A DNA stretch of 64,000 bases from Methylobacter sp. (GCA_030699385.1 JAUYMY010000019.1:1-64000); one strand, 5' to 3'; shown: positions 26,699-36,682, counted from the stretch's first letter. The notes: a model not told the origin generated them from the letters alone. Numbers and translations: made by a program.

Positions 26699-27616
26699 TC
26701 ATAGCAAATCGCGTTGCCGACCGCCAATAGTCGCCATAAAGCTGGCAACAAAGGCACCGATAAGCAATGAAATGAACAGCCACAATGCCGCATAAGCGGA
26801 TGTTTTTCGTGCCTGATCAGCCGCTTCTTTAGCCGCAATTTCCGCATTGCGCAATTGTGTCTGCACTTGTGCATAAGTGCCAATAACGCGCTGTTCCGCC
26901 TCCAACTGGGACAAACCGGTGCGCGCCGAGACCAACTGGCCGACATAGCGAACGTCTGGTGCCGGCAGTGCTTGGCCGGTGCGGATGGCATTAATAAAAA
27001 TCAGCGTCACTTCGGTTGCGAATCCGGCAGTCGTTGGCTCGTTATTCCATTTTGGCACCACACCGCTGCCGATTTCGGCTACATTGATGTCTTTACGAAA
27101 CAGCGAATCGACAAAGTAGGCCATTGAATCGCTGTTACTGTGCTCCCGCTCAAGCCCGACTGCGGTGACGGCACCACCGGTCACGGTCGCACCGGCCTGA
27201 ATGCCGCTGCCGACGATAGAGCTTATTGCCGATGTCAGTAGTGCAGCGGTCAACAACGCGGCTGCGGCCCACGACAAAAAACCGTGCGCGGTGTCGCGAA
27301 AGTAAACTTCATCGGGATCTGCTGCAAGCGACCGTGATCTTAGTCGGCCGGAAAAATACCCGCCCATACCGGAAGCAAATAGCTGGGTAAAGGTTAGCCA
27401 TAAAATAGTCGAAACACCGAAGGTCGTCGCGCTAACGCCGCTGTACGCCCAAGGTGAGACTGAAGACAAGCCCAAACCTGTTCCCAGCATCAACAAAATA
27501 AGCGCCAAAGCAGCGGCAGCGGTGGCTCCAGCGATAATGGCTCCCCACGACACCGCGCTAGCCTGAGCTTGATAAACGGTGCGATCATCCGCACTGGATA
27601 TATTAGAAAATGCCAT
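26699..27616 (-). CDS. Multi-pass membrane protein, PhnA-like/stress-associated
   Basis: A 305-residue integral membrane protein. After a short polar N-terminus (residues 1-20) come helices at about 25-50, 58-85, 105-130 and 275-298. Small-residue packing is pronounced (GAIIAGATAAAALALILLML). The region between helices 3 and 4 is a soluble stretch with a short Glu/Ala helix. Similar proteins are often annotated PhnA-like without evidence of phosphonate function. It is the first large gene of a run of minus-strand stress-type genes. Function unknown. Confidence 0.7.
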   Translation of the reverse strand: MAFSNISSADDRTVYQAQASAVSWGAIIAGATAAAALALILLMLGTGLGLSSVSPWAYSGVSATTFGVSTILWLTFTQLFASGMGGYFSGRLRSRSLAADPDEVYFRDTAHGFLSWAAAALLTAALLTSAISSIVGSGIQAGATVTGGAVTAVGLEREHSNSDSMAYFVDSLFRKDINVAEIGSGVVPKWNNEPTTAGFATEVTLIFINAIRTGQALPAPDVRYVGQLVSARTGLSQLEAEQRVIGTYAQVQTQLRNAEIAAKEAADQARKTSAYAALWLFISLLIGAFVASFMATIGGRQRDLL

Positions 27617-27744
27617 GATGCACCTGTACACAGTTGATAGTAAGAAAGGTCATGAGAAGCCTTTGAAAATGAGGGTTTGACAAATAAGTGAACAAGCCGC
27701 CTCCAGTGTTAACGGCAAGCGCCTTGTTCCTTGATTAAATCCTA

Positions 27745-28260
27745 TTAAACCGACGTTTCCTCAGTCGAAGAAATATCCTCGGCATGAGCCTGTTCGAAGA
27801 TTTCTTTCACTTTAGTCACGGCGTCACTGCTGGTCGTATGCACTGAAATCAACGCATTGCCGCCCTGGATTTTTCCTTCATAGCGTTTGGCTTCATACTC
27901 TGGAATACCCAAGCCAATTAAACCACCCGCTAAACCGCCGGTAGCTGCACCGACAGCCGCGCCGCTTAGCGCACCCATAATAGGGCCTGCTGCGATTAAC
28001 GGGCCTACGCCTGGAATAGCCAGCGCGCCAATTCCGGCTAACAAGCCGATAACAGCGCCCGCGCCCAGACCTACGCCACCGCCAATCGCCGCACCTTCAG
28101 GCGCCTTGGTGTTTTTTTCGTGGGCAAAATCCTTAGTCGTGGATTTGTCGGGAAACAGTACCGATATATCATTGGTTGAAAAACCTGCTGTCATCAGGTC
28201 ATTAACAATGATCTCTGCTTGGTCGATATTTTGGGCAATACAAAAAACTGCTTTAGTCAT
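27745..28260 (-). CDS. General-stress-like protein with glycine zipper
   Basis: A 171-residue protein. Residues 1-55 form a ferredoxin-like stress domain (AVFCIAQNIDQAEIIVNDL, then DISVLFPDK), as in YflT/general stress protein 17M relatives. Residues 65-130 are a Gly/Ala-rich double glycine zipper that can insert in or pack against membranes (GLGAGAVIGLLAGIGALAIPG). The C-terminus returns to the alpha/beta domain (GGNALISVHTTSSDAV). The gene is 18 bp from the BON gene, likely an operon. The role in stress is inferred from relatives. Confidence 0.75.
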   Translation of the reverse strand: MTKAVFCIAQNIDQAEIIVNDLMTAGFSTNDISVLFPDKSTTKDFAHEKNTKAPEGAAIGGGVGLGAGAVIGLLAGIGALAIPGVGPLIAAGPIMGALSGAAVGAATGGLAGGLIGLGIPEYEAKRYEGKIQGGNALISVHTTSSDAVTKVKEIFEQAHAEDISSTEETSV

Positions 28261-28277
28261 GACGTTATCCTCGGCCG

Positions 28278-28682
28278 TTATGGCGCTTTAATTTCAAGTT
28301 GGTTATCTATCTTTACAACACCGCGTGTTTTCTTGACGATTTTTTGTATTCTTTTCTTTTCTTTTTTAGTCTCAACAGGGCCGCGCAAAGTCACCACACC
28401 ATTAAGGGTAATGATTTTTACATTCTGCGCATTGACTGATAAGCGCTTGTCTCTAATAATCTTTTTACGAATAGCTGCGGTGATATCAATATCAGCCTTG
28501 CTTTCCTTTTGATCTACCGGCGTTAAAGTGGTGCTGTCTTTGTCGCGGGTATTAAGTTCGGTATTTTCCAATGCCGAGTCTGCCGCCAAATAGAGTGCCG
28601 TATTTTGTTCGGCTTGAGCCGTACCGGTCATCATTAGGCTGCCGGTTAAGCTGAACATAACTAACAGTAATCGTTTATACAT
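28278..28682 (-). CDS. Periplasmic BON-domain protein
   Basis: A 134-residue exported protein. The signal peptide ends near GTAQAE. A single BON domain lies at about 65-130 (ITAAIRKKIIRDKRLSVNAQ, VVTLRGPVETKKEKKRI). BON domains bind phospholipid or envelope surfaces and are found in OsmY-type osmotic stress proteins. The ATG at 28682 has a good GGAGA ribosome site; the longer frame upstream lacks one. Its repertoire of neighbours (glycine-zipper protein, SmbP, CsbD) supports an envelope-stress role. Confidence 0.85.
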   Translation of the reverse strand: MYKRLLLVMFSLTGSLMMTGTAQAEQNTALYLAADSALENTELNTRDKDSTTLTPVDQKESKADIDITAAIRKKIIRDKRLSVNAQNVKIITLNGVVTLRGPVETKKEKKRIQKIVKKTRGVVKIDNQLEIKAP

Positions 28683-28857
28683 GGTGATCTCCATAAACTG
28701 AGGGTTCTTTTTCAAGAACAGTAAAGGGCGTCCCTGCCGGTTTTTTGTTGAAGCAACGCATCAATAAGTTCTAGCGTTAAAAAACAGTCGATCAGTTTTT
28801 ACTGGGTAAAATCTGTTATTGCATCGGCAATAAAGTTAAGCCACTAACCACCTAATC

Positions 28858-28879
28858 AATCGGCTTGAAAAAGCCGATT
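28858..28879. repeat. Short hairpin between SmbP and BON genes
   Basis: AATCGGCTT and AAGCCGATT form a perfect 9-bp stem with a 4-nt loop. No clear T-run follows on either strand, so terminator function downstream of smbP is only a possibility. Confidence 0.4.
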
Positions 28880-28945
28880 GCTACTGTTATCGCTAACGAA
28901 GCGACTCAATTTGCATGAATTGATCCGGTACTTCAATCGGTCGAT

Positions 28946-29275
28946 TTATTGCGCAGCTTTCAAATGATTAACCGCTTCTTCAGCCGCTTTTTTAGCCGGT
29001 TTGTCATGACCTAATTTGCCATGCTCAATCGCTTCATCCAGGCTTTTAATGCCGGCATCCAGATGCTCATCAGCGACTTTTGCATGAGTTTTGGCGATCT
29101 CGGCATGTTCGACAATCGCCTTCACATCAGCCGCTTTAACCGCTTCTTGTGCATGTTCGAGCGCTAATTTGTTATGGCTTTCTTCAGAATGATCTTCGGC
29201 AAAAGCACCAAATGAACATAAGGTTAAGGCGATAGCTGCAACTAAATGAGTTGTTTTTATGTTGTTGGTTTTCAT
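28946..29275 (-). CDS. Small metal-binding protein SmbP-like
   Basis: A 109-residue exported protein. The signal peptide ends at FGAFAE. The mature part is a four-helix-type, His- and Ala-rich repeat protein with recurring heptads (HNKLALEHAQEAV, VEHAEIAKTHAKVADEHLDAG). It matches SmbP of ammonia oxidisers, a periplasmic binder of copper and other divalent metals. Metal buffering is inferred from the regular histidine spacing. It stands between a BON gene and a periplasmic CsbD gene in the stress block. Confidence 0.85.
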   Translation of the reverse strand: MKTNNIKTTHLVAAIALTLCSFGAFAEDHSEESHNKLALEHAQEAVKAADVKAIVEHAEIAKTHAKVADEHLDAGIKSLDEAIEHGKLGHDKPAKKAAEEAVNHLKAAQ

Positions 29276-29360
29276 ATTATTTTCCTGTTAATGGAGGGGG
29301 GGGGGTAGTGGGCGGCAAGCCAGTCTGTTGAGAGTGGCTGCCTAACTCGGTGCGAAGGTA

Positions 29361-29642
29361 TTACTTGCCTTCTTTTAAATCTTTTACATCTTTTTTCAAA
29401 TCGCCAAAACCTGCTTGAGCCTTGCCGACATTCTTTTCGATATTACCTTCGATTTCCATGCCTTTATCGTCTAGCACCTTACCTGTGAATTCTTTGACCG
29501 CACCTTTAGTTTCATTGACGCGACCGTCTATTTGATCCTGGTTTATATTTGAATGAGGCGTTTCTTTACTGTCCTCGGCATAAACACCGAACGCAGAACC
29601 GGCTAAGGTGATAACGGCTAATAAGCTAATGATTTTTTTCAT
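29361..29642 (-). CDS. Exported CsbD-like protein
   Basis: A 93-residue protein: a signal peptide (to about GVYAE) followed by a CsbD domain (INQDQIDGRVNETKGAVKEF, then a VGKAQAGFGDLKKDVKD end). CsbD proteins are small, highly charged, stress-induced helical proteins, normally cytoplasmic; this one is directed to the periplasm. A second, unexported copy follows immediately upstream at 29678 and a third at 40010, so the family is expanded here. Confidence 0.88.
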   Translation of the reverse strand: MKKIISLLAVITLAGSAFGVYAEDSKETPHSNINQDQIDGRVNETKGAVKEFTGKVLDDKGMEIEGNIEKNVGKAQAGFGDLKKDVKDLKEGK

Positions 29643-29677
29643 ATTAATGTCCTGTGAAGTGAGTTGGGATGAAGTTG

Positions 29678-29854
29678 TTATTGGTCTTGCTTCATATCTT
29701 CTTTGAGATTGCCAAAACCCGCCTGAATTTTGCCGGCGTTCTTTTGTATATTTCCTTTTATCTCCATACCTTTATCGTCCAATATCTTGCCCGTTACTTC
29801 CTTAACGGTTCCTTTGATTTCTTCAACGTGGCCTTTAATTTGATCTTTGTTCAT
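29678..29854 (-). CDS. CsbD-family stress protein (58 residues)
   Basis: A short frame beginning MNKDQIKGHVEEIKGTVKEV, with the CsbD core (GKILDDKGMEIKGNIQKNAG) and ending in NLKEDMKQDQ. It has no signal peptide, so it is probably cytoplasmic. An AGGAAACTC sequence precedes the ATG. It is a close paralogue of the exported CsbD next to it and of the copy at 40010-40186. The function of CsbD proteins is not established beyond stress induction. Confidence 0.88.
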   Translation of the reverse strand: MNKDQIKGHVEEIKGTVKEVTGKILDDKGMEIKGNIQKNAGKIQAGFGNLKEDMKQDQ

Positions 29855-29911
29855 GAGAGTTTCCTGATAAGCGTTAAATAATTTTCGTTAGTGTGTGACG
29901 TCGTTTCTTAG

Positions 29912-30070
29912 CTAAATTTTGCCCAGTAACACCAGCACCAGCAGGATAATCAGCAACAAACCGAGTCCACCACTAGGCCCGTAACCCCAGTTTCGGCTAT
30001 GTGACCAAGTGGGTAAAACGCCGGCAAGCATTAAAATAAGGATGATCAGTAAAATGGTACCTAGTGACAT
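29912..30070 (-). CDS. DUF3309 membrane mini-protein
   Basis: A 52-residue frame beginning MSLGTILLIILILMLAGVLP followed by the family signature PTWSHSRNWGYGPSGGLG and a second hydrophobic stretch ending LLGKI. DUF3309 proteins are two-helix membrane peptides with a W-x-Y-G-P-S-G-G loop, common near stress genes in environmental bacteria. A CCGGAG ribosome-site-like sequence precedes the ATG at 30070. Function unknown. Confidence 0.85.
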   Translation of the reverse strand: MSLGTILLIILILMLAGVLPTWSHSRNWGYGPSGGLGLLLIILLVLVLLGKI

Positions 30071-30138
30071 AACAGTACTCCGGTTAAAGAAAAAAACAGT
30101 GCATCAAATCTTGCCCGTGTTGGGCATTGAAGCCGCCC

Positions 30139-30270
30139 TCACATATGAAGGAGACCTAAAACACCTCGGACGATCAAATATACGGCGACGAAATAATTCA
30201 AAAACCTCGGCACCAGCAAAATCAATATGCCGAGAATAAGCGCTAGTAACGGTTCGATTGCCATATTCAT
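30139..30270 (-). CDS. DUF3096 membrane mini-protein
   Basis: A 43-residue frame, MNMAIEPLLALILGILILLV followed by PRFLNYFVAVYLIVRGVLGL and a short end. The P-x-x-L-N-Y-x-V-A-x-Y-L-I-x-x-G pattern is characteristic of DUF3096, a one- or two-helix membrane peptide. An internal ATG two codons later is an alternative start. It is the most upstream gene of the minus-strand stress block. Function unknown. Confidence 0.82.
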   Translation of the reverse strand: MNMAIEPLLALILGILILLVPRFLNYFVAVYLIVRGVLGLLHM

Positions 30271-30433
30271 TAGAATGTTCCTTTTAATTAAGTTGAAGCA
30301 TAGTTTAGCGATGCCGGCAGATGAAGTCGGTACGCTATCGCACGTTAATCAATAGATTTTATTTGTTCGTGATAACGCGTTTGGAGAAAGGGTATTCATC
30401 ATGCGGTTATTTGAAAATTATCGCCACGAAGAG

Positions 30434-30581
30434 GGCTGCCAACATAAGCCGGGGCAGTTTTAAGCGAATGACTGGGAACGCCAAGCCCCTGCTTGGCGAG
30501 TACCCGCAATGATCAACATTGCCGAGCTAGGGCTCGGCGTTCCCGGTTCTTTGCCGATTGTCCCGTTTTAAGTGGATAGTC
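30434..30581 (+). mobile_element. Repeat family B, copy 1 (148-bp MITE-like)
   Basis: A 148-bp unit containing two hairpins: GCCAAGC with GCTTGGC on the left, and GCCGAGC with GCTCGGC on the right, flanked by GGGAACG / CGTTCCC. Outer ends are weakly inverted (GGCTGCCAACATAAGCC; GACTATCCACTTAA on the other strand). Flanks are ACGAAGAG (30426-30433) and ATGAAGAG (30582-30589), an 8-bp target duplication with one mismatch. The insertion lies in a family C (ACGAA-rich) region. Non-coding. Confidence 0.75.
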
Positions 30582-30589
30582 ATGAAGAG

Positions 30590-30660
30590 CACGAAGAATG
30601 AAACTTCGCGCACTTTGTGACCTTCGTGGTGAATAAATACTTTATCGATGAAATTTGATA
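30590..30660. repeat. ACGAA-rich inverted repeat, family C, copy 1
   Basis: GCACGAAGAATGAA and later TGTGACCTTCGTGGTGAA form an imperfect inverted repeat that, across the family B insertion, joins with CGCCACGAAGAG at 30422. The pattern is like the clearer copies at 38091 and 57723. Confidence 0.45.
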
Positions 30661-30684
30661 CTGTCTGTGGATAATAAGACATTA

Positions 30685-31431
30685 CTAATTTGGCGTCATT
30701 GGTAATAAATCACTTGAACAATCAAGCAGTAAAACGATTTCTTCATAGCTAATGATATTTTTATGGCTGTCGAGAATGTAATTAGCGAGTCGGGTAATTG
30801 CAGCCCAGTTCGACTTATCCGTGATAAAACTGAACGCCAGCGCGAACAATTCAGCTGATTTATCGTCGCGCTGCTGTTGATTGGTTGAAAAACTCTGCAA
30901 GTATTCATCAATCAATACCAAATCAGAACTGCCACCATAATTTTTTAAAGCGTCCAGATTAATCAATTTAAGACTAAACACCTCATCATCGGCATCGGTG
31001 ATATATTTAGCCTCAGATAGCGGGCCAACCAGCAGATTAATAACGTCTGCGTCAAAGGCCGCCATATAACCGTCTATCAACGGTAATGGCGTCGCTATTT
31101 CATCCATTTTACTGGCCCGTCCAACGTCTTTCTCTTCAGGGGCTTGGTTTGAGATATGCACTAAACCCTCAACAGCAAACGGCAGCGATTTAATTAATCG
31201 GCCGCCCTCGGCTCTGGCCATGCAATCATCATGCGACGCTTGATAACAGATTAAGTCTTCTTCGGAAGTGTCGTTTAAATCTTTAAGCAGGATTTCAAAA
31301 AAAACCGGTGGCAGTTTTTTGGCTTGATTATTCAAATAAATAGACACAGCATGTCCGGCCTCATGAAAAACCACGCCCTGTCTATGACTGTTCAGCGGCA
31401 GTAGTGGCACAATACTCGTGTTATCGCTCAC
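30685..31431 (-). CDS. HEAGH-motif protein, peptidase M41-like, no AAA domain
   Basis: A 248-residue soluble protein with a zinc-protease signature FHEAGHAVSIYL at about 23-34, of exactly the HEAGH type found in FtsH (M41). A later acidic stretch, LVGPLSEAKYI (about 135), is placed like the M41 G-G-x-x-A-E segment that supplies the third ligand. There is no AAA+ ATPase domain, membrane helix or signal peptide. Its ATG overlaps the HD-GYP regulator stop as ATGA, so it is translationally coupled to a two-component operon. Proteolytic activity is untested; it might be an adaptor or a regulated protease. Confidence 0.65.
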   Translation of the reverse strand: MSDNTSIVPLLPLNSHRQGVVFHEAGHAVSIYLNNQAKKLPPVFFEILLKDLNDTSEEDLICYQASHDDCMARAEGGRLIKSLPFAVEGLVHISNQAPEEKDVGRASKMDEIATPLPLIDGYMAAFDADVINLLVGPLSEAKYITDADDEVFSLKLINLDALKNYGGSSDLVLIDEYLQSFSTNQQQRDDKSAELFALAFSFITDKSNWAAITRLANYILDSHKNIISYEEIVLLLDCSSDLLPMTPN

Positions 31432-32588
31432 AATAACTCTCCCAGGTTAGCGCCTAATAAATAGTCTTTTTTCTTGTCCATATCGCTATCAGTATCGGCA
31501 AAGCGCTGAGCGATGGCGATAAATTCCTGCTGAATGTCAATGAACGCATCAATCATGTCGGCATCAAAGTGGCTGCCGCGTCCCTCAAGCATAATGTGTA
31601 CCGCCTGTTCGTGTGCCATGCCGTCTTTGTACACGCGTCGACTGATCAGCGCGTCATAGACATCGGCGACGGCCATCAGGCGCGCCGGAATCGGAATCGC
31701 ATCACCGGCCAGCCCCTTTGGATAACCGCTGCCGTCCCATTTTTCCTGGTGCGACAGGGCGATAGACTTGGCGAACGACAAAAAGTCAACGTGAGTGCCC
31801 AGTGCATTTTCGGCTTGTACGATGGCGTTATAGCCCAGTGTGGTATGTGATTTCATAATCTCGAACTCGTATGGCTCAAAGCGCCCTGGTTTCAGCAGAA
31901 TGCGGTCGGGAATGCCCACTTTGCCAATGTCGTGTAAAGGCGCCGATTTGAATAGCATGTTGATGTTGCTTTCGGTCAGAAACCAGCTAAAACGCGGATG
32001 ATCGCGTAACTTTTCGGCCAGTGCCTTGACATAAAACTGGGTGCGGCGAATGTGGTTGCCGGTGTCGGAGTCGCGGGTCTCGGCCAACGAGGCTAAGGCC
32101 AGAATGGTCACGTCTTGAATCGCTACGACCTCGCGGGTACGCCGGGCGACTTCCAGTTCGAGAAAGTCGTTGCGGTCATGTAAAAAGTCAGCCATCACTT
32201 TCAGCGCCAGATGGCTTTTTACCCTCGCGATAACGATGGGCGGACTGACCGGCTTGATGATGTAGTCGACGGCGCCGAGTTCAAGACCTTTTTTCTCATC
32301 ACCAACCTCGGCTTTGGCGGTCAGAAAAATAATCGGAATATTCATGGTCTTGGGGTCTTGCTTAAGTCGCCGACACACCTCGTAACCATCCATCACCGGC
32401 ATCATAATATCGAGTAAAATCAAATCGGGCGGCGAATCTGAGCCGGCTATTTTCAGCGCTTTTTCGCCACTACCGGCCAGCTTGACTTTGTAGTCATCCT
32501 TGAGTAGATCATTCATTAACAATAGGTTATCAGGCGTATCGTCGACCACCAGTAGGGTAGATTTTTCAGCTAAATTATGTTGATTCAT
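31428..32588 (-). CDS. Response regulator with HD-GYP phosphodiesterase domain
   Basis: A 386-residue RpfG-type regulator. The receiver domain spans 10-125 with VVDDTPDN, the phosphoacceptor in LLDIMMPVMDG, and IKPV. After a short coiled linker the HD-GYP domain (170-355) shows HDIGKVGIPD (metal ligands) and HQEKWDGSGYPKGL (GYP signature), so cyclic-di-GMP hydrolysis is expected. It lies 15 bp after the hybrid kinase gene and overlaps the HEAGH gene by 4 bp. The kinase is its likely phosphodonor, directly or through the kinase's Hpt domain. Confidence 0.93.
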   Translation of the reverse strand: MNQHNLAEKSTLLVVDDTPDNLLLMNDLLKDDYKVKLAGSGEKALKIAGSDSPPDLILLDIMMPVMDGYEVCRRLKQDPKTMNIPIIFLTAKAEVGDEKKGLELGAVDYIIKPVSPPIVIARVKSHLALKVMADFLHDRNDFLELEVARRTREVVAIQDVTILALASLAETRDSDTGNHIRRTQFYVKALAEKLRDHPRFSWFLTESNINMLFKSAPLHDIGKVGIPDRILLKPGRFEPYEFEIMKSHTTLGYNAIVQAENALGTHVDFLSFAKSIALSHQEKWDGSGYPKGLAGDAIPIPARLMAVADVYDALISRRVYKDGMAHEQAVHIMLEGRGSHFDADMIDAFIDIQQEFIAIAQRFADTDSDMDKKKDYLLGANLGELL

Positions 32589-32603
32589 AGTAATTCCCTG
32601 TTG

Positions 32604-35600
32604 TTAATCGGATGTCGCGATAGCGGCTCTCAGTGCCAGCAGCGCGGCCTCGAAGTCCAATGCGCGCATACCTGCATCAATTTTATCGAAAGCCTTGGGA
32701 AAAGCGCTGTGCAGCAAACTCGCGTTAGCACGCATCACATCCAGCGCTTCGGCGTCATCATCGGCCAACAGCTTGTCCATTTGCTCGCAGATTGCCTTCA
32801 GTTTGTTTTTATCAACTGCGATGGTGGCTTCGACCGGTGCCTCCGGCAGTTTTTGCTCCAGTTGCATGATGAGGTTTTGCAGCGGCGGATGCAGCCGGGT
32901 CAGCCAGTGCTCGATTTCGTGCGGCGGGTGACGCTCCCTAATCGCGGTTTCAAGACTTTCTGCCAAGCGCGGCAAGTCATTAGCACCGATATTACCGGCA
33001 ACGGCTTTTAAGGTGTGGGCCAGTCGCTCGGCGCTTGTAAAGTCTTTATCTTCCAGTGCCCTAGTGATGTTCTCAGTTGCGTTTTTTTGTCCGGCAACAA
33101 ACTTGTTCAGCATCGACAGATAAGTTTGTTGATGGCCGAGTACGCGGCGCAGGCCGCTGGTCATGTCCAGTCTGTCGATAGTAAACGGCAAGTCGGCATC
33201 TGGCGCTGTCTGCAATGCTGGCTTTGTGGCAATCGCCACGGTGTGCCGGGGTTTAATCCATTTTAATAGCGCCAGCCATAAATCTTCGGGCTCGATAGGT
33301 TTGGCGATATGGTCGTTCATGCCGGCGGCGAGGCAATGCTCGCGGTCGCTCTGCATTGCATTGGCTGTCATCGCGACCACGGGAAGCGTGCTAAAACGAG
33401 GTTCATTGCGAATTTCGCGGGTCGCCGCCACCCCGTCCATCACCGGCATCTGCATATCCATCAACACCATGTCGTAAGCGGCAAGCTTGAGCTTGTCCAA
33501 TGCGATTTGGCCGTTTTCCGCTAAATCAACGACAAAACCGGCGTCGCGTAAGAGTTCCATGGCGACTTCCTGATTAAGATCATTGTCTTCTACCAGCAGA
33601 ATACGCGCGCCGCTAATGCTGGCGAGTTGCTCGAAGCTGTCGCTTAAGGTTGCGCTGACCGTGCGTGGGCCATCAATGACGCCGCCGAACAGACGCACCA
33701 CGCTGTCGAACAGCACCGAGGCGCTGACCGGTTTAATCAGTGCATCCTCGAAACCGGCTTCCTCGGCGCTCTGAATCACTTCTTCGCGGCCATAAGCGGT
33801 CACCATCATCATGTGCGGGACATGACTGAGCGGCAGCTGCTTTATCCATTTGAGCGTCTCAATACCGTCCATGCCCGGCATTTGCCAATCAAGGAAGATA
33901 ATCTCGTAAGGTTCTTGCTTTAAATCGGCGTTGTTCACGGCAATGATAGCTTCCTCACCCGATTCGACCTGATTAACCTGAAAACCCATGCCAATCAGTA
34001 AATCGGCCAAAACCAATCGGGCGCTTTCGTTATCGTCCACGACTAAGGCACGCTTGCCCCGTTGTCCGTTGGTTAGCGCCAACTTGCGTTGCTGGCCGAC
34101 ACTTTTGTCGAAACGTGAGGTGAACCAGAAAGTGCTGCCTTTGCCCAGTTCACTGTCAACGCCCACTTCGCCGCCCATCAGTTCGGCCAATTTTTTTGAA
34201 ATAACCAAACCTAAGCCGGTGCCGCCAAATTCGCGGGTGGTCGAGGTATCGGCCTGGGAAAATTTCTGAAACAAATGCCCGATCTGTTCCTCAGTCATGC
34301 CGATACCGGTATCGCGCACCGCGCAATGAATCAACACATCGGTGTCGGTTTCTTCCTGCAGTCGAATGGTGATGGCGATTTCGCCCTGTTTGGTAAATTT
34401 AACCGCATTATTGCTGTAATTAATCAGAATTTGCCCCAGTCGCAGTGAATCGCCAATGAGTCTGGACGGCACCTTGTTATCAACATCAAAGACCAGTTCC
34501 AAGTCTTTAGCGGCGGCTTTCACCGCGATTAGATTGGCCACATTCTCGAGCACTTTCTCCAGCTCGAACTCGACGCATTCGACGCTCAGCTTGCCCGCTT
34601 CGATCTTGGAAAAATCCAGCACATCATTAATGATGCTCAACAAATGCCGACTGGACGATTGAATTTTAGTGATGTAATCGCGCTGATGCGGGGTCAGCTG
34701 GGTTTTCATTACCAAGTGCGACATGCCGATAATGGCGTTCATTGGGGTGCGGATTTCATGACTCATATTGGACAGAAAATCCGATTTAGTGAGACTGGCT
34801 TTTTCTGCGATGGCGGTAGCGCTTTCCAGTTCGGTATTTTTATCTTGAAGTATCTGATCCAGACGTTTGCTGTCGGTGATGTCATGGACGGCGGCGAATA
34901 CGCCTTGCAGCGTGTTGTCGCGGTCATAAAAGGTGCTCGCATTGTAAGAGACCGGCGTTTCCCGGCCATTCAGGGCACGCACGCACAGCTCATAATCGGC
35001 CAACTTCTGTTCGCTCAGCACCCGTTTAATACCGGCTTCGGCTTGTTCTGCATCAGTGAATAAATGCTTGAATGAGCTGTCAATCAACTGCTCTCGGCTG
35101 CGACCGGTCAGCGTCTGCATTTGTTGATTAATGTCGGTGATGATGCCCGCAGGATCAGTCGCCATCAGCGCATCAATGTTAGATTCTATCAGTGAGCGGG
35201 TGTAAAACTGCTGATCGCGTAAAGCCTGCTGCGCCACATATTCTTCGGTGACATCGCGAAACACCAGCACCGCGCCGACCACTAGGCCATCACGGTCACG
35301 TATCGGCGCGCAACTATCCGCAATAGCGCACTCACTGCCCTGACGGCCAATCAGCAAGGTATCATCGATTAAGGTCTGCACCGTGCCTTGCGCCAGGGTT
35401 TGCTTAACCGGAATAACGGCAGGTTGACGGGTTTTCCGGCTGATGATGTGGAAAACTTTAGCCACCGGATGACCTATGGCTTCTGCCTGCGTCCAGCCGG
35501 TTAGCTGTTCGGCAAGAGGATTCAGCAGCGTCACCCGTCCTTCAGCATCGGTGGCGATGACCGCATCACCGATAGAGTGCAAGGTCACGGCGAGTTTTTC

Positions 35601-36365
35601 CTCGCTGATCTGCAAGGTGGCGTTGGCCTGCTGTAGCTGTTGATTGGCTTGCTCTTGAACCTCCAGCAGATGCTGGGTTTGGTTATGCACTAGGTTTTTT
35701 AGTTGCTGCTGGGTTTCTCTATAGACCAAATAAGCAAACACCAGTATTAACAACAGCACGAACAGGCTGGCGACAACAATAATGACAAACAAGCGGCGCA
35801 TCGTCGCTTGAAACTTGGCTTCGTTCTCAGTCAGCGCGCTTTCTTGCAACTCGACAAAATTATTCATTTCGGTGCGGATCGCATCCATCAAGCGCTTGCC
35901 CTGACCACCCCGCACATCGGCTAATACCGTGGTGATGTCACCCTTACGGCGCAATTCAATATTGTTAGACATCTGTAACAATTTGGTGTCGATCAAGGTG
36001 GCCAGTGCGCCCAAATGATGGTGCGCCGGCCCCATTAAGGTCTGTTGGCGTAATTCTGTCATCTGGCCGCCGATACCATCGCGCACCCCCCAATACAAAT
36101 CCAAAAACGCTTCGTCGCCGGTTAATAAATAGCCACGTTCGCTGGTCTCGGCGGCGGTCAATGTGGACAATAAATTAGCCGCACTGGTTAGCACAATACG
36201 GTTATGCTTTCTCATCTCAGCGGCTGATTCTATCTGCTGAAAAGACCAAAAGGTTACCGTCACGCCCGCTGCAACTAACAGCGCCGCACCGGCCAGCAAG
36301 ACCATAATGATATGAGTTGTTTTCAAAGAGAATCCGCCTGTTGCAAGCAATGTTTTTTCAGTCAA
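32604..36365 (-). CDS. Hybrid sensor histidine kinase: CHASE3-PAS-PAS-HisKA-HATPase-REC-REC-Hpt
   Basis: A 1253-residue inner-membrane phosphorelay kinase. Membrane helices lie at about 18-40 and 192-215, enclosing a CHASE3-type sensor ([16 protein letters not shown]). Two PAS domains lie at about 255-370 and 390-500. The kinase core follows: phospho-His in [13 protein letters not shown] at about 535, then the N, G1 (DTGIGM) and G2 (GTGLGL) boxes. Two receivers ([10 protein letters not shown] at about 820, [11 protein letters not shown] at about 975) and a C-terminal Hpt ([13 protein letters not shown]) end the protein. The frame starts with TTG; another TTG at 36326 has a better AGGCGGA site and may be the true start. 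It heads the operon with the HD-GYP and HEAGH genes. Confidence 0.93.
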   Translation of the reverse strand: MTEKTLLATGGFSLKTTHIIMVLLAGAALLVAAGVTVTFWSFQQIESAAEMRKHNRIVLTSAANLLSTLTAAETSERGYLLTGDEAFLDLYWGVRDGIGGQMTELRQQTLMGPAHHHLGALATLIDTKLLQMSNNIELRRKGDITTVLADVRGGQGKRLMDAIRTEMNNFVELQESALTENEAKFQATMRRLFVIIVVASLFVLLLILVFAYLVYRETQQQLKNLVHNQTQHLLEVQEQANQQLQQANATLQISEEKLAVTLHSIGDAVIATDAEGRVTLLNPLAEQLTGWTQAEAIGHPVAKVFHIISRKTRQPAVIPVKQTLAQGTVQTLIDDTLLIGRQGSECAIADSCAPIRDRDGLVVGAVLVFRDVTEEYVAQQALRDQQFYTRSLIESNIDALMATDPAGIITDINQQMQTLTGRSREQLIDSSFKHLFTDAEQAEAGIKRVLSEQKLADYELCVRALNGRETPVSYNASTFYDRDNTLQGVFAAVHDITDSKRLDQILQDKNTELESATAIAEKASLTKSDFLSNMSHEIRTPMNAIIGMSHLVMKTQLTPHQRDYITKIQSSSRHLLSIINDVLDFSKIEAGKLSVECVEFELEKVLENVANLIAVKAAAKDLELVFDVDNKVPSRLIGDSLRLGQILINYSNNAVKFTKQGEIAITIRLQEETDTDVLIHCAVRDTGIGMTEEQIGHLFQKFSQADTSTTREFGGTGLGLVISKKLAELMGGEVGVDSELGKGSTFWFTSRFDKSVGQQRKLALTNGQRGKRALVVDDNESARLVLADLLIGMGFQVNQVESGEEAIIAVNNADLKQEPYEIIFLDWQMPGMDGIETLKWIKQLPLSHVPHMMMVTAYGREEVIQSAEEAGFEDALIKPVSASVLFDSVVRLFGGVIDGPRTVSATLSDSFEQLASISGARILLVEDNDLNQEVAMELLRDAGFVVDLAENGQIALDKLKLAAYDMVLMDMQMPVMDGVAATREIRNEPRFSTLPVVAMTANAMQSDREHCLAAGMNDHIAKPIEPEDLWLALLKWIKPRHTVAIATKPALQTAPDADLPFTIDRLDMTSGLRRVLGHQQTYLSMLNKFVAGQKNATENITRALEDKDFTSAERLAHTLKAVAGNIGANDLPRLAESLETAIRERHPPHEIEHWLTRLHPPLQNLIMQLEQKLPEAPVEATIAVDKNKLKAICEQMDKLLADDDAEALDVMRANASLLHSAFPKAFDKIDAGMRALDFEAALLALRAAIATSD

Positions 36366-36682
36366 GCCCGGCTTTTAAACGCCGCCTGTCTTTTGTTTCC
36401 GAGATTCATTGGGCAGGCGCGGCCGGGGTGTAAGTTAAAGAAGCGTAATGCTAAAGCGCTTTGTTTACCGTGCGTTAACGCGCATAAGGCGGCATTGTTT
36501 CTCGGCCTGTTTTTTATAGTAGCAGCCGCCCAAGACAGTCAGCAATTGCTGATGTTTTGCTGCTATACTCCAGCGCCAGACAGCAACAAAACCCAGGTCT
36601 GTCCTACCTCCCTGTTGTTTTAATTGATTGTTATTAAAATCAGCTCTTGAGCATCCATGCGTACCCTTAACAAAGACCGGAC
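36366..36682. other. Divergent intergenic region
   Basis: 317 bp between the hybrid kinase (minus) and the dual-receiver regulator (plus). It must hold the promoters of both. AT-rich stretches such as TTGTTTTAATTGATTG at about 36614 are visible, but no pair of boxes with good spacing was found. Confidence 0.4.

Noticed and set aside
36312-36623. 103-codon plus-strand frame between the kinase and the dual-receiver regulator
   Set aside because: It overlaps the start of the kinase gene and the promoter region. Composition is unlike a protein and no start signal is seen.
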